A DNA stretch of 64,000 nucleotides from Tuctoria greenei (Eukaryota; Streptophyta; Magnoliopsida; Poales; Poaceae): contig JAYESD010000001.1 of NCBI GenBank assembly GCA_036927565.1, forward strand, positions 250,571,097 through 250,635,096. The letters run 5' to 3'. The notes under the pieces were generated by a model. The model was not told the DNA's origin, ran no database searches, and was given only the letters and a program-made list of their open reading frames with translations. Shown piece by piece: positions 53,047-64,000 of the stretch. The position numbers were made by a program, and so were the translations under genes. Position 1 is the stretch's first letter; each line of letters starts with the position of its first letter.

Positions 53047-55985
53047 TGTGACACCCGGTTCCGAATATGAACCAAGCGTAATGCATATGTGTGCCCAGGA
53101 AGTTCATCACACATATACGGTTGCATCACAAATGGTATACAGAATTTAACCACGTCTTAACTATTAAATAAGTACTTTGTTACAATAATCCAATAGTTCA
53201 CGAATGATAAAACTCTAAATAATGCAGCAGAAAATAAAATAAGCAGCACGACTCCAATCCACAGGCAATTGATGGCAGTACGCAACCTAGTACTCCACGT
53301 GATCCTCAGGGTACTCCCAATTGTCTCTAGTAGCTGTTGGGGGGGATTGCAAGGGTGCGTACATGTCGTACTCAGCAAGTGTGGAAAGTATGACATGTGG
53401 CTTATTCAAATGACCAATGTAATAATGGCTAAGTGCTGAAAAGTACAGTAAAACATTTGAAAAGCATTATACTATGTCTATGTGAAACAATCCCATCATA
53501 ACCATCATATTAACAAAATATAAACCATATCCAATTATTGCCAACATCACCATTATCCATGACCAATTACCATAACTCAAATTCATATCCATGACCATAA
53601 TCCATAAACCATAACCATTACCAACCCATAACCATAAACCAACCATAACCATCCCAAATCCCAATTCCAACTCTAATCATGTAGGTCATCCAGGTGCTCA
53701 TAACCGGGAGCACGGCTATCATGATAGTTTTAAACAATCTGTAGAGGTTGTACCACTTTACCCACATGTTTGTGATTTCATCACCTTTCGATGACTAAGA
53801 AACCTCCATTATGCCATCTCACACTTCCGTAGGTGTATGGCCAAGAGATCACAAAATAGCCTTTCAAAAGGGACTACTAGTATGTACGGGCCCACTAAGG
53901 TTTCACCAGCAGGCTTGAATCTCCATTCTCCCACCCATGGGCCCCCTCGTGTGCCATGCGGATCCCAGGGCAGTCCTTCTTGACTCCCATTCCCCGCGCC
54001 ATCCAATGGTCCATACCATACTAGCAGCGCTCCTATTTAAACAGCTACGCTGCACCCATACTTGGCCTTGTGGTGGCACTATTGACCTGGCATATTCTCG
54101 CATGAACCGGTCCTTAGATCTAAAGCAAGCAAACCACCATAACATCCAACCCATCCACATACCAGGCTTGCTTAGATCACCCATCGTATTGACCAGTTCA
54201 CATTGACCATAATATCATTGATGCATAATTAAATGTGTAGTGTTGTTTGCCATCCCAATTAATTAAGCGAAGCAAAAAGGTAAAAACCCCTCCCGACTCT
54301 CTACCATAAATTCCAGGTGACAAGGGTGGTCAAACAAAACTAGTAAACTTCCTACCATAGGATTCCCATCAATTTGACACAAGCATGCAAGTTCGCAAAC
54401 AAAACATTTAATAAAACGGGATCAATATGCTTCAAGGACACTTGCCTTTCTCCGACGGATGGGGTTGCTCAAGCGCTTCAAAGTCTTGATTTTGGAAATC
54501 CTCGTATGCGGCCTCTTGAGCACGTTCCTCTACGCGTGATCATACATACAAGAAAACATATACAATCAACATAATGCACACACATTAATCAACATGCGAT
54601 GATATGCATGCATGCAAAGATCAATTATTAATTAACTATGGTTGTTTATTAATTAGATACAACTAGTTCATACGTGTTCATATGAGTTTACGGGGGTTTT
54701 AGAGTGGACTAATGCTGCTGAAAATAAAAATACGACGCAACTACGATCAATTTACGTCTATTAGATTTAATATGGTCGCTAAAATTCGCATCGGGAACAT
54801 GGCCTACCGTAGATGCGATGGCTTTGATGATCGTGGGATGGGGATAATGCGTAGACGAAGTAGATGCGCAGGGTCCTCCGGTGGCACGATGACGGCGACG
54901 CGATGGCGACGACGATCTCCGGCGGACGGCGGCGCCCTCCTCTTTTTCTTCCTCTTCTTCCCCTTCTTTTCCTCCTTTTTCTTCCCTGGGCACAACCCTC
55001 TGGTTCTCTGTACCGGCAGTTTTTCTTCTCTGGGAGGCGGCGGCGGCTGTTCTGCGGTATCGGGGAAAAAAAACCACGGAGGCTGCGGTATTTTATAGGC
55101 GCGGACGCGTGCGGTACGTAACCGATTCGGCGGCGAGCGGGGTGGGGCGCGGGAATCGCGCGTGCGGTTGCCGGGGCCGAGCGGGAGTCGTACGTCCGCG
55201 GGATTCTAGGTGGGGCCCAACAGCGGGAGCGGAGGGAGGCGTGGATTCGGCGGGAATCCCGCGCGGGAGGCGGGAGCTCGCGCGGGAGCGCGCTGTCTCG
55301 GGCGCGTACGGCGCTGGGGTGCAGGGTCGGACGCGGGGGTGGGCGGCTCAGTCGGCTGCGGCGCGGCGGGGCCGGGTCGCGCGCGGGCGCGCGCTACGGC
55401 TCGCGCGGGAATCGGCGGCGGGTGCGGTGCATCGGGGCGAGCGGCGGGGTGGGGCCCGGGCGGCGTGGCGCGTCGGGGCGTCGGGGTGGCTGCGCTGCGG
55501 TGGGGCCGGGGCGGCAGGCGGCGGGGCGCGCTGGCTCGCGCACGCGGGAGGCCGGGGCTGGCGCGGCTGGCTGGGCCGTCGGCCTGGCCAGCGGCAGGCC
55601 CTTTTTTTTCTTTTTCTTTTTTTCTTTTTTTATACTTTCTTTTATTATATGATTTGTTATTTATATTTTTGTATATATTATTATTCATATTATATATATT
55701 ATTTATTATTATTATAATATATACTATTAATATTAATATTTTATTTATTTTTTATATATTGTTATATATATTATTTATATATATATATATATTTATATAT
55801 ATTTTATTATTATTATTTTTATACTCATTCCCTATTAAAAGTTTTAGGATATAACTATTATTTTCTTTTCCTTCTTTTGCTACACATATTTGTATATGTA
55901 TGTTTTATTATTTTTCTCTTATTCTACTAGTGTTCAATGGATGATCATGTATGCAATGCATGATGCGAAAATTTAGGGTGTTACA
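53047..55985 (-). repeat. Tek-2 5' LTR (2,939 bp)
   Basis: Minus-strand start TGTAACACCC at 55985, end GGTGTCACA at 53047. Uninterrupted, unlike its partner at 41137-46909. It contains the GC-rich block (about 55085-55600) and the AT-rich block (55610-55915) in U3. Confidence 0.95.
55089..55098 (-). promoter_or_regulatory. Probable TATA box, Tek-2 5' LTR
   Basis: CTATAAAATA on the minus strand lies directly downstream of the GC-rich U3 block. The same motif is at 46031-46022 in the 3' LTR. The position fits a core promoter; the transcription start is not determined. Confidence 0.55.
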
Positions 55986-58179
55986 CAGTCGCCACCGAGG
56001 AGGGTCCCGCAGAAGAAGTTCCGACCTCCGGAAGTGGTTCCGAAGGCCCTGCCGCCAGGTCTTCATTTGCCCCTTCGGGCAGGGGGCCAGCAATTTCATC
56101 TGGGTGCCCTGGCCCAGCAGCAGGCACCCCCGCCGTAATCACTTCTGAGGCAGGGGCAACTTCAGGCTCCGGCCCGGGCTCCTCCTCCGCTGGTGGCTCG
56201 GTTGTTGGCACCTCGACCATCATAGGTTCAAGTGTCGATGTATCCACAACAACTGGACCTGAGGCTGGAGTTTCAACCTCAACCGGCTCAGGCGCCGGAA
56301 GGTCTTCAACTGCAACCGGCGCTGCAGCCGGAGCTTCAGTGGCAACCGGTACTGAGGCTGGAGCTTCGGGGGTAGCCGGCTCAACCGTCAGGACTTCCTC
56401 AACCTTCGGCTCAACCGCCGAGGCTTCGACAATTTCCAGCTCTAGGGTCGGAATCACTGCTTCCTCTGGCTCAACGGTCGGAGCTTCAAACATCTCAGCA
56501 TCAAGACCCCGGGCTCAACCTCCGGGGCAGGTGCCGCTGGCGCATCTTCTCTCCCGTGGTCCGGCGCTACCACGGGAGTCTCGGGAGATGAGTCGAGGTC
56601 CATGACCACGACAGTTGGCACCGGGACAGGAGCAGAAGCCTCCGCCCTCACAGCTTCAGCTGCTGTGGCTGAGGGTGGAGCCTCACTCCTCTTCTTGGGG
56701 ACGCTGCAGATGATGGATGAAGAAACTTGAAAAACAATTACTACAACAAAACAACTGTCTGAGGTAAAGGTTAAAAATTACCTCGGAAGGCTTCCACACT
56801 AGCTTGCACGGAATCTTTTCCCGGGCGTTCTGGACTGACCATGGCCGCCGTCGGCGTGGTAGCTCCGGAAGCCCCCCCCCCCCCCTCCCCCCGGAACTTG
56901 TTGCAGCCGCGGGCATTTCCTTAGTCGAGGTCCCCCTCGACCGGGAAGGACCTCCGGACCAAGAGGCCTCAACCGGCCCTGGTACTGGAGTCACATGCCC
57001 GGAGCTTGCACCCCGGGAAGACACTGCTGCAGGTACAGTCGCTGTAGTGGTAGAAGACCTCCCCCTCTGGGGAGAAGGAGCTGCTGCAGAGGATGCAGGC
57101 CTGACGGACCTTCCGTCAGCATGCTTCAGTTTCCTCTTCTGGCTCAAGGGCTCGTCCGCCGACTCCTTGCCCTTGCCGACGACTTTGGTCCTTGGCTTCG
57201 GGGCAGGGTCGGAGGCACCTTCAGAAGCCCCAGTGATCACCACCCTGGAGGTTGATCTTCTCTCGACGACACCGAGGTCGTCAAGCACCGGCATCATCCG
57301 CTGGAGCTCCCTGCTGAACTCTACTTCCATGTTCAGAGGGAGGAAAGCTGGTGGCGGGGTCATGTCATCACCCGCAACGTCGATGCTGTGCTGGAATTTC
57401 TTGAGATGAAACTCCAAGGTCGCCCCCTCCATGTTGGACTTCAGCCCGGTCACGACCCGGTCGTCGTCCATCACACTGTTGAGGGCCCAAGCGTGTTTTT
57501 CTCTCCTCTTCAGCGGTGCCCACCTGTTGACCAGGAAATTGCAAAATACCGCCTGGGGAGTTACTCCTCCCTCCACACACTGGCGGATCCTGGTCAGAGC
57601 AGGGTTGAAGGCATCCGACAGCATCGGAGCTTCACTCCAGACTGTAGTGTCGATGTTGGGGAGGCCTTCGAGCAGCTCCAGCTTCTCGTGCTCCTCCACC
57701 CGGATGACTATCCAGTCCTTCTTATAGTCATCCCACTTTCCAGAGGGAAACGACCGGAGGTACTTGAATGGGCACTTCTTGCGCTTCACGAAGTAGTAGA
57801 AGCCAAGGTACTCATTACTCCTTCCGGTGGTAGGTGAAAAAGGTCCAGAAAAGCTCAATGCAGGGGGGATGCCCACCCACATTTCACAAAAGTGGACGAA
57901 GACAGACACTAGAAGAATGGAGTGGGGGCCAAGGTGGTACAGCTTCAGACCATAGATGTCTAGCAGCATCAAGAAAAAAGAGGAAAAAGGCGGGATCAAC
58001 CCCACCATGGCGTACGCACAGAAGTACACCATCTCGCCGGCGTGCTCCTTCTCGAACGGGAGCTCCCCACCGGCGCGGACTAGGCGGTTGAAGAAGTCCG
58101 AGGACCACCCCATGAGGGCCCGGACCTTCTTCAGGTCACCTTCGGTCTTCAAGCGGCTCTCGCGGAGACCCAACTCCAT
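55986..58179 (-). pseudogene. Tat-4 antisense gene, 5' half (PF04195-like domain and linker)
   Basis: It starts MELGLRESRLKTEGDLKKVRALMGW (ATG 58179). Family core: GEMVYFCAYAMVGLIPPFSSFFLMLLDIYGLKLYHLGPHS...HFCEMWVG, GFYYFVKRKKCPFKYLRSFPSGKWDDYKKDW, VNRWAPLKRREKHAW. A linker with KRKLKHADGRSVRP follows. A 14-C run (56872-56885) probably shifts the frame near the end of exon 1. A donor GAG/GTAATT is near 56781 and an acceptor CTGCAG near 56703. Exon 2 begins with a Pro/Glu/Val/Ala-rich repeat-like segment and has a frame change near 56505. It is cut at 55986 by Tek-2. The cellular role of the family is unknown. Confidence 0.85.
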
Positions 58180-58692
58180 CGCAGCACAGCGAGGCAAGGG
58201 AGGAAGAGCAAGCACAAGTTTGGGAGTTCGAGCGCAAGTTTAGATGAGAGACGTAAAGAACCCCAGATGGTGCGCACTTTCCTTCTTAAGTAAGCCCCCG
58301 CAACGCTTGGATGGAAACCACAAGGGAACCGAAGATACTATTCAAAAATTTCACTCTGTCGATGACAAGAGGGCCCGGGACCACCCCGACGATCAAGTTG
58401 AGGTTCTTACCCAGGCGAACGGTTGTCATCACGAGGCGGGAAGCCCGAAGGCGGCGGCCCGACAAGGCGCGCGGAACCGATACGATTTTCGTATCGGGAA
58501 CCGGCGACCTTCAATTGCGTGCGATCCGCACGCCAAAGATCTCATTTGCCGCACACGAGATATGCCACGCGGTGAGGATTTAACTCCAAACTATCGCCAA
58601 CGGCACATCCGAAGACCTTTGAAGACTCAGTTCAAAAGTTGAAGGATGGACCCACCTCCGGCGGAATGACTTCACCCAAGGGGTCTTCCCTA
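58180..58692. other. Spacer between Tat-4 antisense gene and PPT
   Basis: Presumed 5' flank of the antisense gene (minus strand). It is GC-rich and partly similar to 12193-12669 in Tat-2. No gene seen. Confidence 0.45.
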
Positions 58693-58713
58693 GAGGTGGG
58701 CCCAGGGGGCCAC
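58693..58713 (+). other. Tat-4 polypurine tract
   Basis: GAGGTGGGCCCAGGGGGCCAC ends exactly at the 3' LTR start, very like the Tat-2 and Tat-3 tracts. Confidence 0.75.
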
Positions 58714-59567
58714 TGTCGGTAATCTGGGTACCATATACCCCTTGGGATTGCAGAGATCTCAAGGGAATGTCATCTACTTGATTTGAAGACCTTCGAAAGC
58801 CCACATGTCAGACATAACCGGACCCGCTTCCCCAACATGGTTAGTCCCAGGGTCGCCACGTGTACTATCAAACCGGAGCTACCGCCCACAAGGGGGAAGC
58901 TCCGGGCTATGTACCATAACGGCACCCCCGGACCTAACCCCAGACCGAGGGAAGCTCCAGAACTGACACGTGTCAGGTGGCACCGGACCTACCTGTTCCC
59001 CACAGTATGCTCCAGGGCTGCCACGTGTCCAACCGTCAGATCTTCAGCCTCTAACCTCCAGAAGACTCTACAACGGCTCCGGATCTTCAAAGGGGAATCA
59101 AGGACTTCAAGACCCGATTAAGTGTCATTAATACTATGTTAATGACACACGATCGGACGACCTTAATTACCAGTAACGGTGCTGTCAAAGCCCGTAACTT
59201 GGTTATTAAGGGTAATTAAGCACATCAAATGTATATCAATATTAGTAACTGCCGGGGCCACATGTCAGGCCAGGCTAACTTGTAACAGCCTGTCCTTATA
59301 CTATAAAGGACAGGCCGACGATACATAGAGGAGGATCTGACCTGACCTGCTCTGATCAGATCGCGCACTCTCATACATCCAATACAATACCAACACACCC
59401 CGTGGAGTAGGGTATTACGCTCAGGCGGCCCAAACCACATAAACCTTTGTGTCTCATGTGCCATTTTTCATATCACCTTCTTGAATCTCCGCGCGCCCAC
59501 ACCGAACCTCAAACTCCTCTAACACTTTAGTAGTGTCGGGAGATCTGCCGGATCAAAACCACCAACA
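58714..59567 (+). repeat. Tat-4 3' LTR (854 bp)
   Basis: It starts TGTCGGTAAT and ends CACCAACA. CACGTG sites are kept at 58857, 58967 and 59022, equivalent to those in the 5' LTR. GTTGG follows at 59568-59572. Confidence 0.95.
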
Positions 59568-61495
59568 GTTGGTGTGTGGCCAAGAGATCACAAAATAGCC
59601 TTTACAAAGGGATTACTAGCCTATTTAGACCCCACTGAGGTTTCACCAGTGGCGATGTCTCCCGCAGAGCACATCTTCAACCAAGGGCCCCCTCTTAAGC
59701 CATTCGGATCCCAGGGTAGTCCCACCAATCATCAACAAACCCAATCTGACTACCCCTTCCCCGAGCATCCACAATGGTCCAAAAAGCACTAGCAAAGCCC
59801 TAATTAATCAGCTACGCCGCACCCATACTTGGCCTCGTGGTGGCACTGTAATCCTGGCTTATTCTCGCATGAGCCGGTCCTTAGATCTAAAGCAAGCAAA
59901 CCACCATAACATCCAACCCATTCACATACCAGGCTTGCTTAGATCATCCATTACCATGTCATATTAACCAGTTCATGTTAACCATAATCCCATCCATCCA
60001 TAATTAAATTGAATGATATGGTTGTTTCCATCCCAGTTGATTAAGCGAAGCAAAAAGGTAAAAGCCCTTCCCAACTCTCTACCATAAATTCTAGGTGACA
60101 AGGGTGGTTTAACAAAGCTAGTAAACTTCCTATCATAGGATTCCCATCAAATTGACACAAGCATGCAATTTGCAAACAAAACATTTATTTTAAAAACAGG
60201 ATCAATATGCTTCAAGGACACTTGCCTTGCTCTTGCTGTTGATTAGGGTCAAAGCCTTCAAACTCTTGGTGCTGTAGATCCTCCGCGGCACTTTCTAGCG
60301 CAAATCCGTCTAATCCACACAATAAACATGCAAGACAAGAAACACAATCAAGGATTGTATGAATATTACTCAATATGACATGACATGCATGATTAATGCA
60401 GATGCAAGGTAGAACTTGTTACTAGATTGCTTTTAATGAACACTAACTAATTCTAATAGCTTTTCACAAGTTAATACAGGTTTGGAGTTGATTAGATCAA
60501 TTTTTAGAATTAATTCAATCCAATTTAACCAGAAAGATTGGACTAGTCCGCTAGGGACCGGACAAGTCTGCACTCTGTGAGATCAGCGGATTAGGGTTAT
60601 CTAGATCGATGTAAATTCAGAGATTAGGGGTTGAATTCACGTAAGGAAAAGAGAACCGAAGGTATACCAGGTGTTTAGGACTCCAATGAATCAAGAAACT
60701 TGGAGATAACACTTGGATCTTGATGATCTAGGGTTGGTGATGAACTTGGGGATGAATTGGTGGTGAAGGACGAAAACTTGGTGGAGATATTGATCCTCTT
60801 TCGTTTCCTTCTCTTCTTCTTCTTGCTTGGGATCTTCTCCTCCCTCCTTGATGGTGGCTCTCCACGAACTAGGGTTTGGGTGGGTGGAAAAGTGGCAAAT
60901 AGATGTCAATCCAAGGGTGGGGTTGTTTATATAGAGGTGGAGGCTAGGGTTAGATTGATTTCGAGTTTGGGATGAGTAGAGGCCAGTTTAGAGTCCCACA
61001 TGGGCTCTAAAAGAGTTAGGCACGACGTCCCTAGGACCACTTAACGTGAAACCTAAGAAACAAGTCGTAAAACAAAAGATCAACTCGGAGTCGCGAAATA
61101 TCGGACAAGTCTGGCCAAACATCGGACAAGTCCGACTTTAAACAGAGAGGAAAACGGACAAGTCCGCTGGAACACCGGACTAGTCAAAAAAAGTCCAAGG
61201 ACTTAGCAAATTTTCAAGGGTTCATGGAGCATCAGACTAGTCCGCACAAAATCAGACAAGTCCGAAAGTTTCCAGTGCCAAAAATCGGACTAATCCGCAG
61301 CAAAAACGGACAAGTCCGTTTTTAGTCAGAGAGAAATCGGACTAGTCCTCAGCAAAAACGGACTAGTCCGCACCTGCATTTTAAGTGCGGTTTTGTTCCA
61401 AATCAATTTTAAACTTGTTCCTCTTTATGTGGGTTAATGTTAAACATGTATATGAATGTATGCAAGGCATGATGCATGAAAATGAAGGTGTTACA
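59568..61495 (-). repeat. Tek-1 3' LTR, right part (U3)
   Basis: It starts with the GTTGG duplication and continues the Tek-1 LTR to GGTGTTACA at 61495. It contains the TATA box CTATATAAA (minus strand, 60934-60926) and the palindrome cluster at 61085-61375. Confidence 0.92.
61085..61375 (-). promoter_or_regulatory. Cluster of CGGACTAGTCCG-type palindromes (Tek-1)
   Basis: About twelve copies or one-mismatch variants of CGGACWAGTCCG, for example near 61102, 61123, 61155, 61307 and 61358, lie 150-450 bp upstream (minus strand) of the TATA box at 60934-60926. The arrangement matches Tek-3 at 42080-42412. Confidence 0.75.
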
Positions 61496-64000
61496 AACCT
61501 ACCACCCTTAAAATGAATCTCGCCCTCGAGATTCGACGCGGAAGAGAAGAGATAGGGAAATTCCTTCTTGAGATCATCCTCCAATTCCCACGTTGCTTCT
61601 TTTTCTGTGTGGTGCTTCCATTGAACTTTAAACCATCTAATAACCTTGTTCCTTGTGACTCTCTCCTTGGTTTCCAAGATTTTGACCGTTGCCCGGCATA
61701 AGTCAAATCTTCCTCTAGTTCCAATTCTTCCATTGACACTTGTTCTTCCGGTACTCTCAAGCACTTCTTGAGCTGGGAAACATGAAAGACATCATGCACG
61801 TCTGAGAGATGAGCTGGCATCTCCAACTTATACACTACTTCTCCTCTTTTGTCCAAAATCTTGAATAGTCCAATATAACGAGGTGTGAGCTTACCCCTTA
61901 TGTTAAACCTCTTATGACCTCTCATTGGTGACACCTTGAGGTAAACAAAATCTCCTATTTCAAAGGCTAATTTCCTTCTCCTATTGTCCGTATAACCTTT
62001 TTGCCTTGATTGGGCAGCCCTCAAGTTTTCACGAATTATTTGGACTTGCTTTTCGGCTTCTTGCAACACATTCGGACCAAATACTTGAGTTTCTCCTGCC
62101 TCATTCTAGAATAGAGGCGTCCTACACTTCCTCCCATAAAGCGCTTCATACGGTGACATCTTCAAACTTGCTTGGTAATTATTGTTGTATGAAAATTCTG
62201 TGTATGGCAAGCTTTGTCCCAACTTTTCTCATGCCTTAAAGCACAAGCTCTTAACATGTCCTCCAAAATCTATTGGTCCTCTCGGTTTGTCCATCCGTTT
62301 GAGGATGATACGCTGAACTAAAATTCAACCTCGTTCCCAATGCTTTATGTAATTTTTGCCAAAACCTGGAAGTAAATTGAGAACCTCTATCCGAGACTAT
62401 CTTCTTAGGAACTCCATGTCGACACACAATATGCTCCATGTATATTTCGGCCAATCGTGCAGCTGTATATTTGGTCTTCACAGGGACAAAATGAGCTAAC
62501 TTGGTTATGCAATCCACAATTACCCAAATTGAGTCATACCCGGACTGAGTACGTGGTAACCCAACTACGAAGTCCATTCCAATTTCTTCCCACTTCCATT
62601 CCGGAATCTTCAATGGTTGCAATAATCCAGCTGGCCTTTGATGTTCCGCCTTGACTCGTTGACACACATCACACAATGCTACGTATTCAGCCATGTCCTT
62701 CTTCATGCTATCCCACCAATAGCAAGCCTTCAAGTCTTTGTACATCTTTGTACAACCGGGGTGAATCGAGTAAGGCGAGTCATGTGCCTCCTTTAATATT
62801 GTCTCCCGAATATGCTTTACATTAGGCACAATGATTCTCTTTCCAAGCCATAAGGTACCATGTTCGTCCTCATCAAATCTGAATTCTCTCCCTTCTTCGG
62901 TCCTTTCCTTGATTTCCTTGATCTCTTCATCTGCGGTTTGTGCCTCTCAAATTTCTTGCTCCAAGGTTGGGTTTAACTCCATCATCTCCATCTCATTTAC
63001 AAATCCGAGGTTCAACCTTTCAAACTCCTTACATAACTCGAATGGTAACTCTCGAACTGTGAGTTGATGACTTACTCCCTTTCTACTCAAAGCATCGGCC
63101 ACTACATTAGCTTTTCCCGGATGATAGTTGATCTCCAAATCATAATCTTTGATGAGCTCCAACTATCTTCGTTTCCTCAAGTTCAGATCCGTTTGTGTGA
63201 AAATATACTTCAAACTCTTATGATCCGTATAAATTTCACACCTATGTCCAAGAATATAGTGTCTCCAAATATTCAATGCATGTACCACGGCTGCGAGTTC
63301 CAAATCGTGCGTGGGGTAATTCTGCTCATGTTTCTTCAATTGTCTTGATGCATAGCCGACCAATTGGCCTTCTTGCATCAATACACATCCAAGTCCTTGT
63401 CTCGATGCATCGCAATAAATATCAAAACTCCTGCTCACATCCGGCAGTACCAAAACTGGGGCTGTTGTCAACCTCTTCTTCAACTCCTCAAAACTATTTT
63501 GACAAGCTTCAGTCCATTGGAACACCTTTCCCTTCATTAGCAACTCCGTCATAGGCTTGGCTGTCTTGGAAAAGTCCTTGATGAATCTACGGTAATATCC
63601 AACCATCCCAAGAAAACTCCTTATTTCCTTTACATTTTGCGACGGTTCCCACTTCAACACGTCTCTCACTTTTCCAGGGTCAACCGATACTCCTCCCGCT
63701 GAAATTATATGGCCCAAAAACGACACCTCTCTCAACCAAAACTGACACTTGTTGAACTTGGCATACAATCGATGCTCCCTCAATTTCTGCAACGTAAGCC
63801 TCAAGTGTTCCTCATGTTCTTTCTCATCCTTCGAGTAGATCATAATATCATCAATAAACACCACAACGAATCTATCCAAGTACTCCATGAAGACCTTATT
63901 CATGAGGTACATAAAGTAGGCAGGCGCATTTGTCAATCCAAAAGACATCACGGTGTACTCATAAGATCCATACCGTGTCCTAAAAGCTGTCTTGGGTATG
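61496..64000 (-). pseudogene. pol: Tek-1 pol, C-terminal two thirds (RT to chromodomain)
   Basis: From the right edge: end of RT (FGLTNAPAYFMYLMNKVF, FVVVFIDDIMIYSKDEKEH near 63850), RNase H (FDIYCDASRQGLGCVL near 63420), integrase zinc region (HPGCTKMY...CDVCQRVK near 62700), catalytic core (GMDFVVGLP, SDRGSQFTS near 62370), integrase C-terminus and chromodomain (VTRNKVIRWFKVQWKHHTEKEATWE near 61600). TAG at 63165-63163 and TGA at 62949-62947 interrupt it, and the frame changes near 62275, 62215 and 61690. The final frame runs through the PPT into the LTR and stops only at 61381. Protein similarity to Tek-2 is high throughout. Confidence 0.9.

Larger units (their letters stand above)
41137..55985 (-). 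mobile_element. Tek-2: Tekay/Del-like chromovirus, nearly intact
   Basis: A minus-strand element with 5' LTR 55985-53047, initiator-tRNA-Met primer site, an extra H3-tail-like ORF, gag-pol with chromodomain, PPT and 3' LTR 46909-41137. The 3' LTR carries Tek-3. Flanking CAGTC duplications are perfect. The LTRs are about 2.94 kb each without Tek-3, and the element is about 12.0 kb. Only three stop codons interrupt gag-pol. Confidence 0.95.
31741..59567 (+). mobile_element. Tat-4: complete Tat-lineage element, carrying Tek-2 inside
   Basis: Two 854-bp LTRs (31741-32594, 58714-59567) bound it, flanked by GTTGG. Inside are primer site, gag, protease, RT, RNase H, aRNH, integrase, two hairpins, a 70-bp array, the antisense gene (broken by Tek-2 at 41137-55985) and a PPT. 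Without Tek-2 and one 5-bp duplication it is about 13.0 kb. The LTRs differ by roughly 35-40 positions by eye (4-5 %), mostly transitions, so it is not a recent insertion. Confidence 0.95.
30901..64000 (-). mobile_element. Tek-1: Tekay/Del-like chromovirus, 3' LTR split by Tat-4, continues past right edge
   Basis: Its 3' LTR occupies 30901-31740 plus 59568-61495, about 2.76 kb once Tat-4 is removed. Pol follows on the minus strand from 61496 to the window end. The LTR reads TGTAACACC...GTCACA on the minus strand and matches the Tek-3 solo LTR. It interrupts Tat-3 gag; the 5 bases before it are CCTGA and the matching duplication should lie right of the window. Pol has stops and frameshifts. 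Confidence 0.87.

Overview
The window is repeat-packed intergenic DNA from a plant nuclear genome, almost certainly a grass. The evidence is Ty3/gypsy elements of two lineages abundant in grasses, a Mutator-like transposase fragment, long GC-rich LTRs, and no intact host gene, rRNA or tRNA gene. I cannot name the species.

The elements (names are mine). Four belong to the Tat lineage (RIRE2/Grande/Ogre-like; gag, protease, RT, RNase H, a second archaeal-type RNase H, integrase, plus an extra gene on the opposite strand downstream of pol): Tat-1 (1-8612, plus, 5' end outside the window), Tat-2 (from 11264, minus), Tat-3 (from 22010, minus) and Tat-4 (31741-59567, plus). Three belong to a chromodomain-bearing Tekay/Del-like lineage: Tek-1 (from 30901 to beyond the right edge, minus), Tek-2 (41137-55985, minus) and Tek-3 (a solo LTR, 41951-44789, plus).

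Layout. Tat-1 ends at 8612 against a Mutator-like transposase fragment; 9129-11263 holds no gene I can support. From 11264 to the right edge is one nested stack: Tat-2 is apparently split by Tat-3, Tat-3 gag by Tek-1, the Tek-1 LTR by Tat-4 (duplication GTTGG), the antisense gene of Tat-4 by Tek-2 (duplication CAGTC), and the Tek-2 3' LTR by Tek-3 (duplication ATAGC). The three inner insertions have perfect 5-bp target duplications; the outer three are inferred because their far ends lie outside the window.

How the parts work together. All four Tat elements share one plan: gag-PR, a conserved in-frame UAG, RT-RNase H-aRNH-integrase, a pair of conserved hairpins, a tandem array of about 70-bp period, then a spliced gene running back towards pol, then PPT and LTR. 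The Tek elements use an initiator-tRNA-Met primer site and encode gag-pol ending in a chromodomain. Tek-2 also encodes, upstream of gag, a separate 283-residue protein whose first 20 residues closely copy the histone H3 tail and whose C-terminus is strongly acidic. That protein is the most unusual thing in the window. Nearly every coding region carries stops or frameshifts, so most elements look defective; Tek-2 is the best preserved.
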